The notes: generated by a model from the sequence alone, not told the origin. A stretch of DNA of 64,000 nt from Streptomyces sp. SLBN-31 (GCF_006715395.1 NZ_VFNC01000002.1:1984001-2048000), one strand, 5' to 3'. Positions 45,618 through 53,816 are shown, numbered from the stretch's first letter. A program made the numbers and translations.

Positions 45618-46370
45618 ATGACCCTGTTGATCGGAACGTCGGGGTGGCAGTACAAGGACTGGCGGGGCGTGCTCTACCCCGCCGGGTGTCCGACGCGGCT
45701 GTGGCTGGAGGAGTACGCCGGGCACTTCGCCACCGTGGAGATCAACAACGCGTTCTACCGCCTGCCGACCCGGGAGAACTTCGCTGCCTGGCGCGAGCGG
45801 GTGCCGCCCGACTTCGTCGTCGCGGTCAAGGCCAGCCGCTTCCTGACCCACATCAAGCGGCTGCGTGACCCGGAGGAGCCGGTCGAGCGCCTGATGACGC
45901 ACGCGGCCGGCCTGGGCGACCGGCTGGGCCCGGTGCTCCTGCAGCTCCCGCCGACGCTGAAGGCCGACGCCGGGCTGCTGGACGCCTGTCTGGACTGCTT
46001 CCCGCCCGGCACCCGGGTGGCGGTGGAGCCGCGGCACGAGTCGTGGTGGACGCCGGAGGTGCGGAAGGTGCTTCAGGCGCGCGGCGCGGCCCTGTGCTGG
46101 GCGGATGTGCTCTCCCGCCCGGCGACCCCGCTGTGGCGCACCGCCGACTGGGGCTACGTCCGCTTCCACCAGGGCCGCGCGCGGGCCTGGCCGCACTACG
46201 GACGGCGGGCGCTGGAGACCTGGGTGGACCGCATCGCCGGGACCTGGCCGGCGGACGAGGACGTGTACGCGTACTTCAACAACGACCCGACGGGAGCGGC
46301 GGTGCAGGACGCGGCGACGTTCGCGGGGGTGGCGCGCGCGAGGGAACTGGCCGTCACCCGCACCCCATGA
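45618..46370 (+). CDS. DUF72 family protein
   Basis: This 250-residue protein has family landmarks: IGTSGWQYKDWRGVLYP at the start, VEINNAFYRLPT, FVVAVKASRFLTHIKRL, LGPVLLQLPP, VAVEPRHESWW and the late DVYAYFNND. DUF72 proteins fold as TIM barrels and some are linked to nucleic-acid processing, but the reaction is not established. The ATG at 45618 lies 23 bases after the AAA gene, so both may share a transcript. Confidence 0.88.
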   Translation: MTLLIGTSGWQYKDWRGVLYPAGCPTRLWLEEYAGHFATVEINNAFYRLPTRENFAAWRERVPPDFVVAVKASRFLTHIKRLRDPEEPVERLMTHAAGLGDRLGPVLLQLPPTLKADAGLLDACLDCFPPGTRVAVEPRHESWWTPEVRKVLQARGAALCWADVLSRPATPLWRTADWGYVRFHQGRARAWPHYGRRALETWVDRIAGTWPADEDVYAYFNNDPTGAAVQDAATFAGVARARELAVTRTP

Positions 46371-46394
46371 GCCCCCGGCGGTGCCGAACCCGCC

Positions 46395-46766
46395 TCAGCC
46401 CTCCCCGTATCCGGCCCGCAAAGCGTCCCGCACCGCCGCGAGTGCGTCCGCCTCCGCCAGCCCCAGCCTGCGGGCGCGCTCGACGTACGCCTGCGCGGCC
46501 GACGCCAGCTCCCGTTCCGCGGCCGGGCCGGCGGCAGCCACGTACGTTCCGTTGCGCCCCCGCGTCTCGATCACGCCGTCGCTCTCCAGCGCCCGGTACG
46601 CCTTGGCGACGGTGTTCGCCGCCAGCCCCAGCGACTCGGCGAGCCCCCGCACGGTCGGCAGCCGGTACCCCACCGGCAGCACCCCCGAGCGGGCCTGCTC
46701 GGAGATCTGCACCCGCACCTGCTCGAACGGCGGCGCACTGTCGTCGATGTGGATCTTCAAGGTCAC
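46395..46766 (-). CDS. Short GntR regulator (YtrA type)
   Basis: This 123-residue protein starts at a GTG (46766) with GGGGG before it. A winged helix covers most of the length (PPFEQVRVQISEQARSG, YRLPTVRGLAESLGLAANTV, AYRALESDGVIETRGRNGTY), followed only by a short helical tail, as in the YtrA branch. YtrA members often control ABC exporters; none is adjacent. It is divergent from the tandem GNAT gene. Confidence 0.85.
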   Translation of the reverse strand: MTLKIHIDDSAPPFEQVRVQISEQARSGVLPVGYRLPTVRGLAESLGLAANTVAKAYRALESDGVIETRGRNGTYVAAAGPAAERELASAAQAYVERARRLGLAEADALAAVRDALRAGYGEG

Positions 46767-46838
46767 GCCCCCGATTGTCCCGCACCCGCCGGAAAATGAG
46801 GCGCGCCCGGTCGTGTCCGGCACGTAGCGTGCGCCCAC

Positions 46839-47771
46839 ATGACAGTGAACGTGCGCGATCTGCGCCCCGACGACCCCACCGATGTCGAGGCCTTCGCCCG
46901 GGTGCGGCACCTCGCCCTGCCGTACATCCTGTGGACTCCGGCCGCCATCCTCCACCACCTCGCCCACACCCCCGTCGAGGCCCGTTTCCGGTCCCTGGTG
47001 GCGGAGGAGGACGGCGAGGTGATCGGCACGGCCCAGGTGCACCTGGCGCACGAGAGTCCGGAGCCGGGCCAGGGGATGCTCAACATCTACGTGCGACCCG
47101 ACCGCGTCCACCGCGGGGCGGGCACGCACCTCGTGCGCGCGGCGGAGCGGCACCTGACGGACCACGGCGCGACGAAGCTGCTGGCCTGGGTGCTGGACGA
47201 GCCGGCCCACCGCGCCTTCGCCGAGCGGCACGGCTACCGGCCCAGCCGCTCCGCCCACTTCCTGCGGCTCGATCTCACCACCGGCACGCTGCCGCCGCCG
47301 CAGTCGCCGCCACCGGGCGTGGAGTTGCGCTCGGCGGCCGACCTGGCGGACGATCCGCGGCCGCTGTTCGAGCTGGACGCGGAGACGGCGTCGGACGAGC
47401 CGAGCGACGTCGACACCGAGATGACGGACTACGAGGCCTGGGTCGAGCAGACCTGGAACCACCCCTCGTTCGACCGGGAGCTGACGACGGTCGCGTTCGT
47501 CGAGGGCCGTCCCGCCGCCTTCAGCATCGCCTACACGGACGGCCCCACCGGCCGCTACGCCACGGCGATGACCGGTACCGCCCGCGCCCACCGCGGCCGC
47601 GGACTGGCCAAGCTCGCCAAGAACCACTCCCTGCACCGCGCCCGTGCGGCCGGCTTCAGGGAGGCCCACACGGGCAACGACACCGACAACGGCCCGATGC
47701 TCGCGATCAACAAGTGGTTCGGGTACGAGATCGTCGCATCGGAGGTGCGCTATGTCCGCGAACTCGGCTGA
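46839..47771 (+). CDS. Tandem-domain GNAT N-acetyltransferase
   Basis: This 310-residue protein holds two GNAT folds. The first has the acetyl-CoA loop region YVRPDRVHRGAGTHLV and the second has AHRGRGLAKLAKNHSL followed by TGNDTDNGPMLAINKWFGY. The pattern matches two-domain aminoglycoside/peptide-type acetyltransferases of actinobacteria. Only the second domain has the full RGRG-type loop; the first has RGAG. The acceptor is unknown. It overlaps the next gene by 20 bases. Confidence 0.87.
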   Translation: MTVNVRDLRPDDPTDVEAFARVRHLALPYILWTPAAILHHLAHTPVEARFRSLVAEEDGEVIGTAQVHLAHESPEPGQGMLNIYVRPDRVHRGAGTHLVRAAERHLTDHGATKLLAWVLDEPAHRAFAERHGYRPSRSAHFLRLDLTTGTLPPPQSPPPGVELRSAADLADDPRPLFELDAETASDEPSDVDTEMTDYEAWVEQTWNHPSFDRELTTVAFVEGRPAAFSIAYTDGPTGRYATAMTGTARAHRGRGLAKLAKNHSLHRARAAGFREAHTGNDTDNGPMLAINKWFGYEIVASEVRYVRELG

Positions 47772-48252
47772 CACCGAGGGCCGGTTGACCGTCGTCCTCG
47801 TCAAGGCGGGCCGCACGAAGATCAGTTACGACGCGGGGCTGCTCGGTGACGACGGCAACCGCATCGCCGTGCGCGCCGCCTGGGCGGGCACGGGCACCCG
47901 CGACTTCGGCTTCGTCCGCTTCGAGGAGGGTGACGTCTTCACCGAGTACTACTGGCGGGACCGCTGGTACGCGGTGAAGGAGGTCCGCGACGGCACGGGG
48001 GCGCTGAAGGGCTGGTACTGCGACATCACCCGCCCCGCGGTCCTCTCCGGCTCCGAGCTGGTCGTCGAGGACCTCGACCTGGACCTGTGGCGGTCCGCCG
48101 ACGGCACGGACGTGCGCCGTCTGGACGAGGACGAGTTCGCGGACAGCGGCCTGCGGGAGACGGACCCGCCGGCCGCGGCCGCCGCGGTGGCCGCCCTGGA
48201 GGAGTTGGAGGCGCTGGCCCGCGGCGACGGCTTCGGCGCACTCCTGGCCTGA
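47752..48252 (+). CDS. DUF402 family protein (FomD/nucleoside-phosphatase-like)
   Basis: The ATG at 47752, inside the GNAT gene's end, gives 166 residues. DUF402 features are visible: RFEEGDVFTEYYWRDRWYAV, GWYCDITRPAV and VVEDLDLDLW with conserved acidic metal-binding residues. Related proteins hydrolyse nucleoside diphosphates or nucleotide-linked substrates. The overlap with the acetyltransferase gene suggests joint translation. The true substrate is not known. Confidence 0.8.
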   Translation: MSANSADTEGRLTVVLVKAGRTKISYDAGLLGDDGNRIAVRAAWAGTGTRDFGFVRFEEGDVFTEYYWRDRWYAVKEVRDGTGALKGWYCDITRPAVLSGSELVVEDLDLDLWRSADGTDVRRLDEDEFADSGLRETDPPAAAAAVAALEELEALARGDGFGALLA

Positions 48253-48286
48253 GCCCTCACAGATCCGCCACCCACTCATAACGCTC

Positions 48287-48928
48287 CTACTCCAGGACCG
48301 CCACCACCGCGTACCGCTCGTCCTCGACCTCCTTGCCCCACAGTGCCGTCTCCTGCGACAGCCGCTCCAGCCGGACGTCTCCGGTGAGCGGCGCGAGAAG
48401 GGCCAGGAGGTCGTCGGCGGGTATCCCGACGGGGCCGACCGTCCCCCACACCCCTTCGACCAGCACGAGTCGTCCGCCCGGCCGCAGCAGTCCGCGCCAG
48501 TGCCGCAGGGCCCGGCCCGGGTCGGGCAGGGCCCACAGCACGTGCCGTACGAGGACGACGTCGAAGCGCTGCTCCCCCACCGGGGGCGCCGCCGCGTCAC
48601 CGAGGAGGAACACCGCGTCACGACCGGCCAGCTTGGCCCGCGCGAGAGCGACCATGGCCGCCGAGCCGTCCACGCCGGTGACGCGGTGTCCCCGCTCGGC
48701 GGCGAGGAGCGACAGGCTGCCGGTCCCGCAGCCGAGATCCAGGACGTCGCAGGCCCGCGCCGGCAGCCAGGCGCTCAGCCGCCGCGCCCACGCCCGCCGT
48801 ACGTCCGGATCGCGCAGGCCGTGGTCCGGCTCGTCGTCGAATGAGGCGGCCTGCGTGTCCCAGTCCACCCCGGCGGTCGCGTCGGGCCCGGTCGCGGCCC
48901 TGTTCAGACCTTCACTGTGATCCGTCAT
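48287..48928 (-). CDS. SAM-dependent class I methyltransferase
   Basis: This 213-residue protein has motif I VLDLGCGTGSLSLLAAE, the acidic GVDGSAAMV, and motif II/III FDVVLVRHVLWALPDPG, the Methyltransf_11 type acting on small molecules. The ATG at 48928 (MTDHSEGLNR) is preferred. Two 20-base direct repeats of a damage-type motif (48939-48985) lie directly upstream, suggesting stress control. The acceptor is unknown. Confidence 0.85.
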   Translation of the reverse strand: MTDHSEGLNRAATGPDATAGVDWDTQAASFDDEPDHGLRDPDVRRAWARRLSAWLPARACDVLDLGCGTGSLSLLAAERGHRVTGVDGSAAMVALARAKLAGRDAVFLLGDAAAPPVGEQRFDVVLVRHVLWALPDPGRALRHWRGLLRPGGRLVLVEGVWGTVGPVGIPADDLLALLAPLTGDVRLERLSQETALWGKEVEDERYAVVAVLE

Positions 48929-48938
48929 GGGCCCAAGA

Positions 48939-48985
48939 GTGACACCCGCCACTGACAGTCGAATCGTGACAGCCGCCACTGACAG
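48939..48985 (-). promoter_or_regulatory. Two direct repeats resembling the PafBC (RecA-NDp) promoter motif
   Basis: Copies at 48939-48958 and 48966-48985 match at 19 of 20 bases and are spaced 27 bases apart. On the minus strand each reads CTGTCAGTGGCGG(C/G)TGTCAC. TGTCAGTG followed by N8 and an A..T element resembles the RecA/LexA-independent DNA-damage promoter of actinobacteria, though the first T of the -10 is C. They precede the methyltransferase ATG by 11-57 bases. Confidence 0.5.
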
Positions 48986-49067
48986 ACCCGCACCGATGAG
49001 TCACCCTCCCGGGAAAGGTCTACCTCCGTGAGAACGCGGAACTCGGTAGGCCCTGAAGGAGGCAGCC

Positions 49068-49202
49068 ATGCGCCGGACCACTGTGCAGAAGCCCCTGAGG
49101 AAGACGGACCCGCGCAGGGTCCGGGAAGAGGCCGACGAGCGTCCCGCGGGACGCCCGGAGGTGCGCAAGGACATCGCGAGAACGTGGTGGCCGGACGGCT
49201 GA
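49068..49202 (+). CDS. 44-residue basic small protein
   Basis: An ATG with an AAGGAGG site seven bases upstream opens a highly charged 44-residue protein (MRRTTVQKPLRKTDPRRV … DIARTWWPDG). It has no hydrophobic segment. The excellent ribosome site and compact frame support a real gene. Similar tiny proteins ending in a Trp pair are plausible in Streptomyces but I do not recognise a named family. It stops one base before the convergent broken GNAT gene. Confidence 0.55.
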   Translation: MRRTTVQKPLRKTDPRRVREEADERPAGRPEVRKDIARTWWPDG

Positions 49203-49203
49203 G

Positions 49204-49652
49204 TCAGTCGAGCCGCTTTCGGTAGTGGACGCGGTCGTAGGGGCCGTCCACGCGCCGCTCGACGACCTCGTAGCCGTACTTCGGATAGATCTTCTGGTTC
49301 TCCCACATCATCGCGTTCGTGTAGAGCCTGACCTCGGGAAGACCGAGCGCACGCGCGTGTGCGTCCACGAAGTGCAGCAGCCGTCGCCCCACGCCCGTGC
49401 CGTGTGCGCCGGGGTGGACGGCGATGCTGTCGAGGAACAGATGGTCGTCCCGTTCCTCCAGGACGACGAGCCCGATGACGGGCTTCCCGTCACGAAGACC
49501 TTTCCCGCGGCCACGTTCGCCGCGTGGTCCGCCTCCATGGGCACCGGCACCACCCCGATCCGCTCGATGTAGCGGTGGTACGCGGCGTCGGTCACGGTCT
49601 TCACGGCCGCCACGTCGGAGGCGACGGCGGCCCGGATCCGTTCATCTCCCAT
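49204..49652 (-). pseudogene. GNAT acetyltransferase gene with a single-base frameshift
   Basis: The first half, from the ATG at 49652 (MGDERIRAAVASDVAAVKTV), reads well to KVFV near 49491. From there the family sequence continues one frame over: DGKPVIGLVVLEE, then LDSIAVHPGAHGTGVGRRLL (the acetyl-CoA loop) and YTNAMMWENQKIYPKYGYEV. One added base at about 49490 would restore a 149-residue enzyme. All GNAT landmarks persist after the break, so the lesion is either recent or a base-calling loss. Confidence 0.8.
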
Positions 49653-49818
49653 GCCGACACGGTACCTACCTGATCTCCGTCTCAGCACTCCCTTAACGCG
49701 AGCATAAGGATCTCCCGCACCCGCCTCCAGCAGGCGATTTCACGGTTTCTTGGATACGGCTCCCGATCGCTCGTGATCGGCGCCGACCAGACCGGAACCG
49801 TTTCCGAGGAGATTCCGC

Positions 49819-50793
49819 ATGCCCGCACGCCGCCGCACGGTCGCCACGATCGCCGCCCTCGGCGCCGCTCCGCTCGCCCTGACCGCCCTCGCCGCCACCC
49901 CGGCGTCGGCGCACGGGACGATGGGCGACCCGGTCAGCCGAGTCGCCCAGTGCTACGCGGAGAACCCGGAGAGCCCGAGGTCGGACGCCTGCAAGGCGGC
50001 GGTCGCGACCGGCGGTACCCAGGCGCTCTACGACTGGAACGGCATCCGTATCGGCGACGCCGACGGCCGCCACCAGCAGCTGATTCCGGACGGCAAGCTG
50101 TGCAGCGCGAACAACGAGGAGTTCAAGGGCCTCGACCTGGCGCGCGCGGACTGGCCGGCGACGAGCGTGCACAGTGGGTCGTACACCTTCAAGTACCGCG
50201 TGACGGCCCCGCACAAGGGCACCTTCAAGGTGTACGCAACCAAGGCGGGATACGACGCGGCCAAGCCACTGGCCTGGTCCGACCTGGACCTGGAGCACCC
50301 GGTCGCGACCGCCACCGACCCGGTCGCCTCGGGCGGCTTCTACACCTTCTCCGGCACGCTCCCCGAGCGCTCCGGCCGGCAGCTGCTGTACGCGGTCTGG
50401 CAGCGCTCGGACAGTCCGGAGGCGTTCTACTCCTGCTCCGACGTGAACTTCGGCGGAGGTGCGGCGAAGCCGGCCGGCGGCGGTACGACGACCAGCTCGT
50501 CACCCGCGCCCACCGCCTCCACGCCCTCCGACGCGCAGATCGAGGCCGGTGCCGGCAGGTCGACGGTGGAGCATCACGGGCACGGTGACCAGGACGCCGC
50601 GACGTCGGCTGATCCCACTCCGGCCAACGCCCCGCAGGCGGCCGTCGCTTCGGAGCGCCTCGCCGAGACGGGAAGCGGCGGGGAGACTCCGTACCTCGCG
50701 GTGGGCGGTGCGGCCGCCCTGGCGCTCGGTTCGGCCGCCCTGTTCGCCTCGGTCCGCCGCCGCGCGAACGACGGCGGACGGCACGGCCGCTAG
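49819..50793 (+). CDS. Cell-wall-anchored AA10 lytic polysaccharide monooxygenase
   Basis: This 324-residue secreted copper enzyme cleaves crystalline chitin or cellulose oxidatively. Signal cleavage after ASA exposes His32 (ASA/HGTMGDP), the first copper ligand; the second is the His in TSVHSGSYTF, and SCSDVNFG is the conserved axial region. A Ser/Thr/Pro/His-rich linker follows, then the sorting signal LAETG, a hydrophobic helix (YLAVGGAAALALGSAALFA) and RRRANDGG. It is therefore covalently fixed to the wall, probably by a class E sortase. The class F sortase at 6.1-6.9 kb is not the expected partner. Confidence 0.92.
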   Translation: MPARRRTVATIAALGAAPLALTALAATPASAHGTMGDPVSRVAQCYAENPESPRSDACKAAVATGGTQALYDWNGIRIGDADGRHQQLIPDGKLCSANNEEFKGLDLARADWPATSVHSGSYTFKYRVTAPHKGTFKVYATKAGYDAAKPLAWSDLDLEHPVATATDPVASGGFYTFSGTLPERSGRQLLYAVWQRSDSPEAFYSCSDVNFGGGAAKPAGGGTTTSSSPAPTASTPSDAQIEAGAGRSTVEHHGHGDQDAATSADPTPANAPQAAVASERLAETGSGGETPYLAVGGAAALALGSAALFASVRRRANDGGRHGR

Positions 50794-50806
50794 TACGGCC
50801 ACGAAG

Positions 50807-50849
50807 GAGCGGGGCCCGTCCGGCGGCTCAGGCCGGACGAGCCCCGCTC
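50807..50849. terminator. Bidirectional terminator between LPMO and lipase genes
   Basis: An 18-bp stem with one mismatch (arms 50807-50824 and 50832-50849) closes a 7-base loop. It lies 13 bases past the LPMO stop and 5 bases past the convergent lipase stop. Confidence 0.75.
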
Positions 50850-50854
50850 GTGCG

Positions 50855-51715
50855 TCAGCTCAGCACCGACGCGCAGGTGGTCGCGGTGGCGTGCGCGGGG
50901 TCGAGCGCGTTGGCCACCTCATGGAAGGCGATCCGGTCGGTGAGACCGATCAGGACGTGTTCGGAGAGGTCCAGCGAGCACAGGTTCTGGATGAGGACGT
51001 TGTGGACGTCGGAGCCGCTCAGGAACTGGCTCGTGTACGGCGTGACGACCTCGTCGTACTTGCTGGCGATGACGGTGTAGTGGACGCCGGGGACGGTGTC
51101 GCCGCCGGCGTTGAGCTTGGTGAGGAAGGCGGAACCGGCCATCTGGTCGGCGAGGCCGGGGGTGGCGGCGGTGAGCAGGTCGGCGGCGCCCGGGAAGTAG
51201 GGCAGCAGCTTGGTCAGACCGTTCAGGTCGGTGCCGTGGTTGTCGGGCGCGATGCCGACCAGGGCGTTCACCTTGGCGGCTCCGCCGAGGAACCTGAGGT
51301 AGTAGCGGGGCATCATGCCGCCCTGCGAGTGGCCGACGAGGTCGGCCTTGGCGGCGCCGGTGGCGGTGAGCACCTTGTCGACGAAGGCGGAGAGCTGCCC
51401 GGCCGACTTGTCGATGGGGCCGAGGCCGTAGAAGACGGGGACGCCGGAGAGCTGGCCGTAGTCCAGGGAGAAGACGCAGTAGCCGCGGTTCTCCAGGTAG
51501 GGCGCGAGGCCCAGCCAGTTGTCGACGGAGTTGCCGAGGGTGCCGTGGACCAGGACGACGGGGCGGGGGTGGGCGGCGGACGGCTTGCAGGAGTAGTCGT
51601 TCCACCCGGTGGAGGGTGCGGTGGTGGCGTGGGCGGCAGTGGCGGGGACGAGGGCGACCGCGGCGGTGAGCAGCACCGCGGCCAGGGGTCTGAGCACTCG
51701 TTTCCAGGGCAGCAT
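50855..51715 (-). CDS. Secreted alpha/beta-hydrolase lipase
   Basis: This 286-residue protein has a signal peptide (VLRPLAAVLLTAAVALVPAT), the oxyanion motif VVLVHGTLGNSVDNW, the nucleophile Ser in VGHSQGGMMPRYYL, and a likely Asp/His pair in SKYDEVVTPY and DLSEHVLIG. Four Cys in the mature protein can form disulfides (NDYSCKPS, GYCVF, NLCSLD, TTCASV). This is the EstA/LipA-like group of extracellular Streptomyces lipases. A perfect Crp-type palindrome lies 49-62 bases upstream of the ATG. Confidence 0.9.
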   Translation of the reverse strand: MLPWKRVLRPLAAVLLTAAVALVPATAAHATTAPSTGWNDYSCKPSAAHPRPVVLVHGTLGNSVDNWLGLAPYLENRGYCVFSLDYGQLSGVPVFYGLGPIDKSAGQLSAFVDKVLTATGAAKADLVGHSQGGMMPRYYLRFLGGAAKVNALVGIAPDNHGTDLNGLTKLLPYFPGAADLLTAATPGLADQMAGSAFLTKLNAGGDTVPGVHYTVIASKYDEVVTPYTSQFLSGSDVHNVLIQNLCSLDLSEHVLIGLTDRIAFHEVANALDPAHATATTCASVLS

Positions 51716-51763
51716 CGTGTGATCTCCTTGCGGCTCAAGGGAGTTGCGATGGCCTTACGCCCT

Positions 51764-51777
51764 GTGATCCGGATCAC
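51764..51777. promoter_or_regulatory. Crp-type operator before the secreted lipase
   Basis: GTGATCCGGATCAC is a perfect 14-base palindrome fitting the GTG-N8-CAC form of Crp sites, with flanks giving TGTGA-N6-TCACG. It lies 49-62 bases before the lipase start. Confidence 0.55.
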
Positions 51778-51887
51778 GAAGGATGCTGTTCACTCGTCAA
51801 GTTACGGACGAGTAGTGGAAGTGTGAAGTTACGCGTCAGTAAAAACTTCCAGTGATAACCGACTCGCCGGTAGCTGCCGATGAACCG

Positions 51888-52334
51888 TCACCAGGCGGGC
51901 CGGATCGGACCATAGGGCGCGATGCGCCCCAATTGATCGCGCAGCGCCCGCACTTCACCCTCGCCGAGTACGTCCGCCCACTCCCGCACCACTTCCGCCG
52001 CGGCCGCCTCCGCGGCCCGGGTGCAGGCCCACCCGCGCTCGGTCAGCACGACCAGTCGCGCCCGCGCGTCCGCGGGATGCGGCCGCCGCTCGGCGTACCC
52101 CTTGCGCACGACCTCGTCGACGAGCTGACTGGCGGCCTGCTTGGTGACTCCGAGGTGCGCGGCGAGTTCGGTGACCGTCGCCCCGTCCGGGGCCAGCCGC
52201 GCGAAGGCGAATCCGTGCGCGGGCCGCACCCCCTCGAAGCCACGGGCGACGACGCCTTCGTTGATGCGCTGAGTGAGCTCGCCGGCGACGGCGAGCAGGG
52301 CGGCGGACAGGGCCATGGCCTCGGAGTTGTGCAC
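51888..52334 (-). CDS. MarR-family regulator
   Basis: This 148-residue protein has the MarR winged helix (ATVTELAAHLGVTKQAASQLVDEVVRKGY in two blocks, wing ADARARLVVLTERG). The GTG at 52334 is listed; an ATG at 52316 with GAGG before it is equally plausible. It is divergent from a cupin gene, and two copies of one palindrome (52362-52380, 52396-52414) lie between them, as expected for self-regulation and control of the cupin. Confidence 0.88.
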   Translation of the reverse strand: MHNSEAMALSAALLAVAGELTQRINEGVVARGFEGVRPAHGFAFARLAPDGATVTELAAHLGVTKQAASQLVDEVVRKGYAERRPHPADARARLVVLTERGWACTRAAEAAAAEVVREWADVLGEGEVRALRDQLGRIAPYGPIRPAW

Positions 52335-52361
52335 GGAGGCATTGAAACACCCTTGACGGAC

Positions 52362-52380
52362 TGGTCAAGCAGCTTGACTA
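52362..52380. promoter_or_regulatory. MarR operator copy 1
   Basis: tggtcaagcagcttgacta is a near-perfect palindrome around a central A. It lies 28-46 bases before the MarR GTG and matches copy 2 in 17 of 19 bases. Confidence 0.75.
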
Positions 52381-52395
52381 TAGAAGCATCCCGGA

Positions 52396-52414
52396 TGGTC
52401 AAGCAGCTTGACCA
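52396..52414. promoter_or_regulatory. MarR operator copy 2
   Basis: tggtcaagcagcttgacca is perfectly symmetric about its central base (GGTCAAGC-A-GCTTGACC with flanking T/A). It is centred 34 bases from copy 1 and 41-59 bases before the cupin ATG. Confidence 0.8.
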
Positions 52415-52454
52415 TCCTCCGTCGAACTCGATCATCTTCCGTCGAAGGAGCCCC

Positions 52455-52829
52455 ATGCCCGTCATCCGCACGTCCGAAGCGGTCACCCACGAGATCCACG
52501 GCGCCCGCTTCGTCTCGTACGCCACCCCGCGCACCGGCAGCAAGGAACTGTGCGCCTGGCGCGGCGAGATCCCGCCCGGCACCAGGGCCCCCGCCCACAC
52601 CGTCAGCCGCGAGGAGATCTTCCATCTGCTCGTCGGCGAACTGGTCGTCACGCTCGACGACCGCACCGACCGGATCACCGCGGGCGACACACTGATCGTC
52701 AGCCCCGGCGCGACCCTGACCGTGGAGAACCCGACCGACCAGACGGCGATCTCCTGGGTCACCACGTCGATCGGCCTGGAGGCGGAACTGGCCGACGGCA
52801 CGCGGCTCACGCCTCCCTGGGCCAACTGA
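52455..52829 (+). CDS. Small cupin-domain protein
   Basis: This 124-residue single-cupin protein has motif 1 PGTRAPAHTVSREEIFHLL and motif 2 GDTLIVSPGATLTVENPT. One His and one Glu of the usual metal site are evident. The ATG has a GAAGGAG site. Small cupins next to MarR often act as oxygenases, isomerases or effector-binding proteins for xenobiotics; the function is not known here. Confidence 0.82.
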   Translation: MPVIRTSEAVTHEIHGARFVSYATPRTGSKELCAWRGEIPPGTRAPAHTVSREEIFHLLVGELVVTLDDRTDRITAGDTLIVSPGATLTVENPTDQTAISWVTTSIGLEAELADGTRLTPPWAN

Positions 52830-52847
52830 CCTTCCGCCCCGGGGACG

Positions 52848-53816
52848 TCACGCCGCCAGCGCCCCCGGGATCACGGCCCCCGGCCCGAACTTCGCCCGCA
52901 CCCGGTCCGCGGCCTCCTCGACGCGGCGGACCTTCTCGTCCACGGGGTCGAAGGTGAGCTGGTGGGAGGCCTGTTCGGCGGGCGCGAGGGACTCGGCGCG
53001 CAGCACGAGGGCGCGCACGCGTGCGCGTTGCAGGCCGAGGGCCTCGTACAGGGCGTACGTCGCCCTCGTCAGGGCGGCCGAGTGCGCGGTCGGCTCGCGC
53101 AGGGTTCGGGTGCGGGTCGTCGCGGTGCGGTCGGCGTAGCGCACGGTGAGGGTGAGGGTGCCGCAGACCTTGTCGAGGGCGCGGAGCCGGGCGCCCAGTT
53201 CCTCGGCGGCCGACAGCAGGGCGCGGCGATGGCGGTCCGGGTCCAACTCGTCCAGCGGGAAGGGACGTTCGGTGGCCAGGGAGCGCGAGACGCCGTTCGG
53301 GACGACGCGGCCGCGGTCGACGCCGTTCGCCTTGTCGTGCAGTTCGCGGCCCGCCCGCGCGCCGATCAGGCGCTGGAGCGTGGAGAGAGGGGCGGCCGCC
53401 ACCCGGCCCAGGGTGTCGAGGCCGTACTCGCACAGGGTGCGGCTGGTGGCTGTACCGACCCCGGGCAGCGCGGCCACCGGCCGGTTCGCGAGGAACTCCG
53501 CCACGGCGTCCTCGGGCACCGCGCACGTCACGCCGGGCCGGGCGTCGCGCAGGGCCACGCGGGCGAGCATCGGCCCCGGTCCCGCGCCGATCACGCAGTC
53601 GACGCCGTGCAGGGCGAGGGCGCGGACGCGGATCACCGAGGCCAGCTCGACGGCGCTGCGCCCGAAGTACCGTTCGGCGCCCCGCAGATCGGCCAGCGCC
53701 CCGTCCGGCGGCAGCGCCTCCACGACCGGCGTGAACTCCTCCAGCAGGCCGAGCAGCCCCGGCAGAGCCGCCTCGCGCGCCGGCGGCAGCTGGAAACGTA
53801 CGCACAGAACGGTCAT
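52848..53816 (-). CDS. ImuB-like Y-family polymerase homologue lacking catalytic acids
   Basis: This 322-residue protein has the Y-family palm and little-finger layout, including the helix-hairpin-helix region VAALPGVGTATSRTLCEYGL. The usual first catalytic motif (D-M-D-A-F-F) is replaced by CVRFQLPP, and the second (S-I-D-E) by PDGALADLRGAERYFG. It should therefore not polymerise DNA, like mycobacterial ImuB. Near the end, HQLTFDP resembles a beta-clamp-binding QLxLF motif. Its ATG overlaps the dnaE2 stop (ATGA), so it is the adaptor of the DnaE2 mutasome. No imuA homologue is adjacent. Confidence 0.82.
   Translation of the reverse strand: MTVLCVRFQLPPAREAALPGLLGLLEEFTPVVEALPPDGALADLRGAERYFGRSAVELASVIRVRALALHGVDCVIGAGPGPMLARVALRDARPGVTCAVPEDAVAEFLANRPVAALPGVGTATSRTLCEYGLDTLGRVAAAPLSTLQRLIGARAGRELHDKANGVDRGRVVPNGVSRSLATERPFPLDELDPDRHRRALLSAAEELGARLRALDKVCGTLTLTVRYADRTATTRTRTLREPTAHSAALTRATYALYEALGLQRARVRALVLRAESLAPAEQASHQLTFDPVDEKVRRVEEAADRVRAKFGPGAVIPGALAA

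Noticed and set aside
49740..49805. DasR (GlcNAc) box before the LPMO gene
   Set aside because: gaccagaccgg resembles one half of the dre site, but the second half-site is missing.
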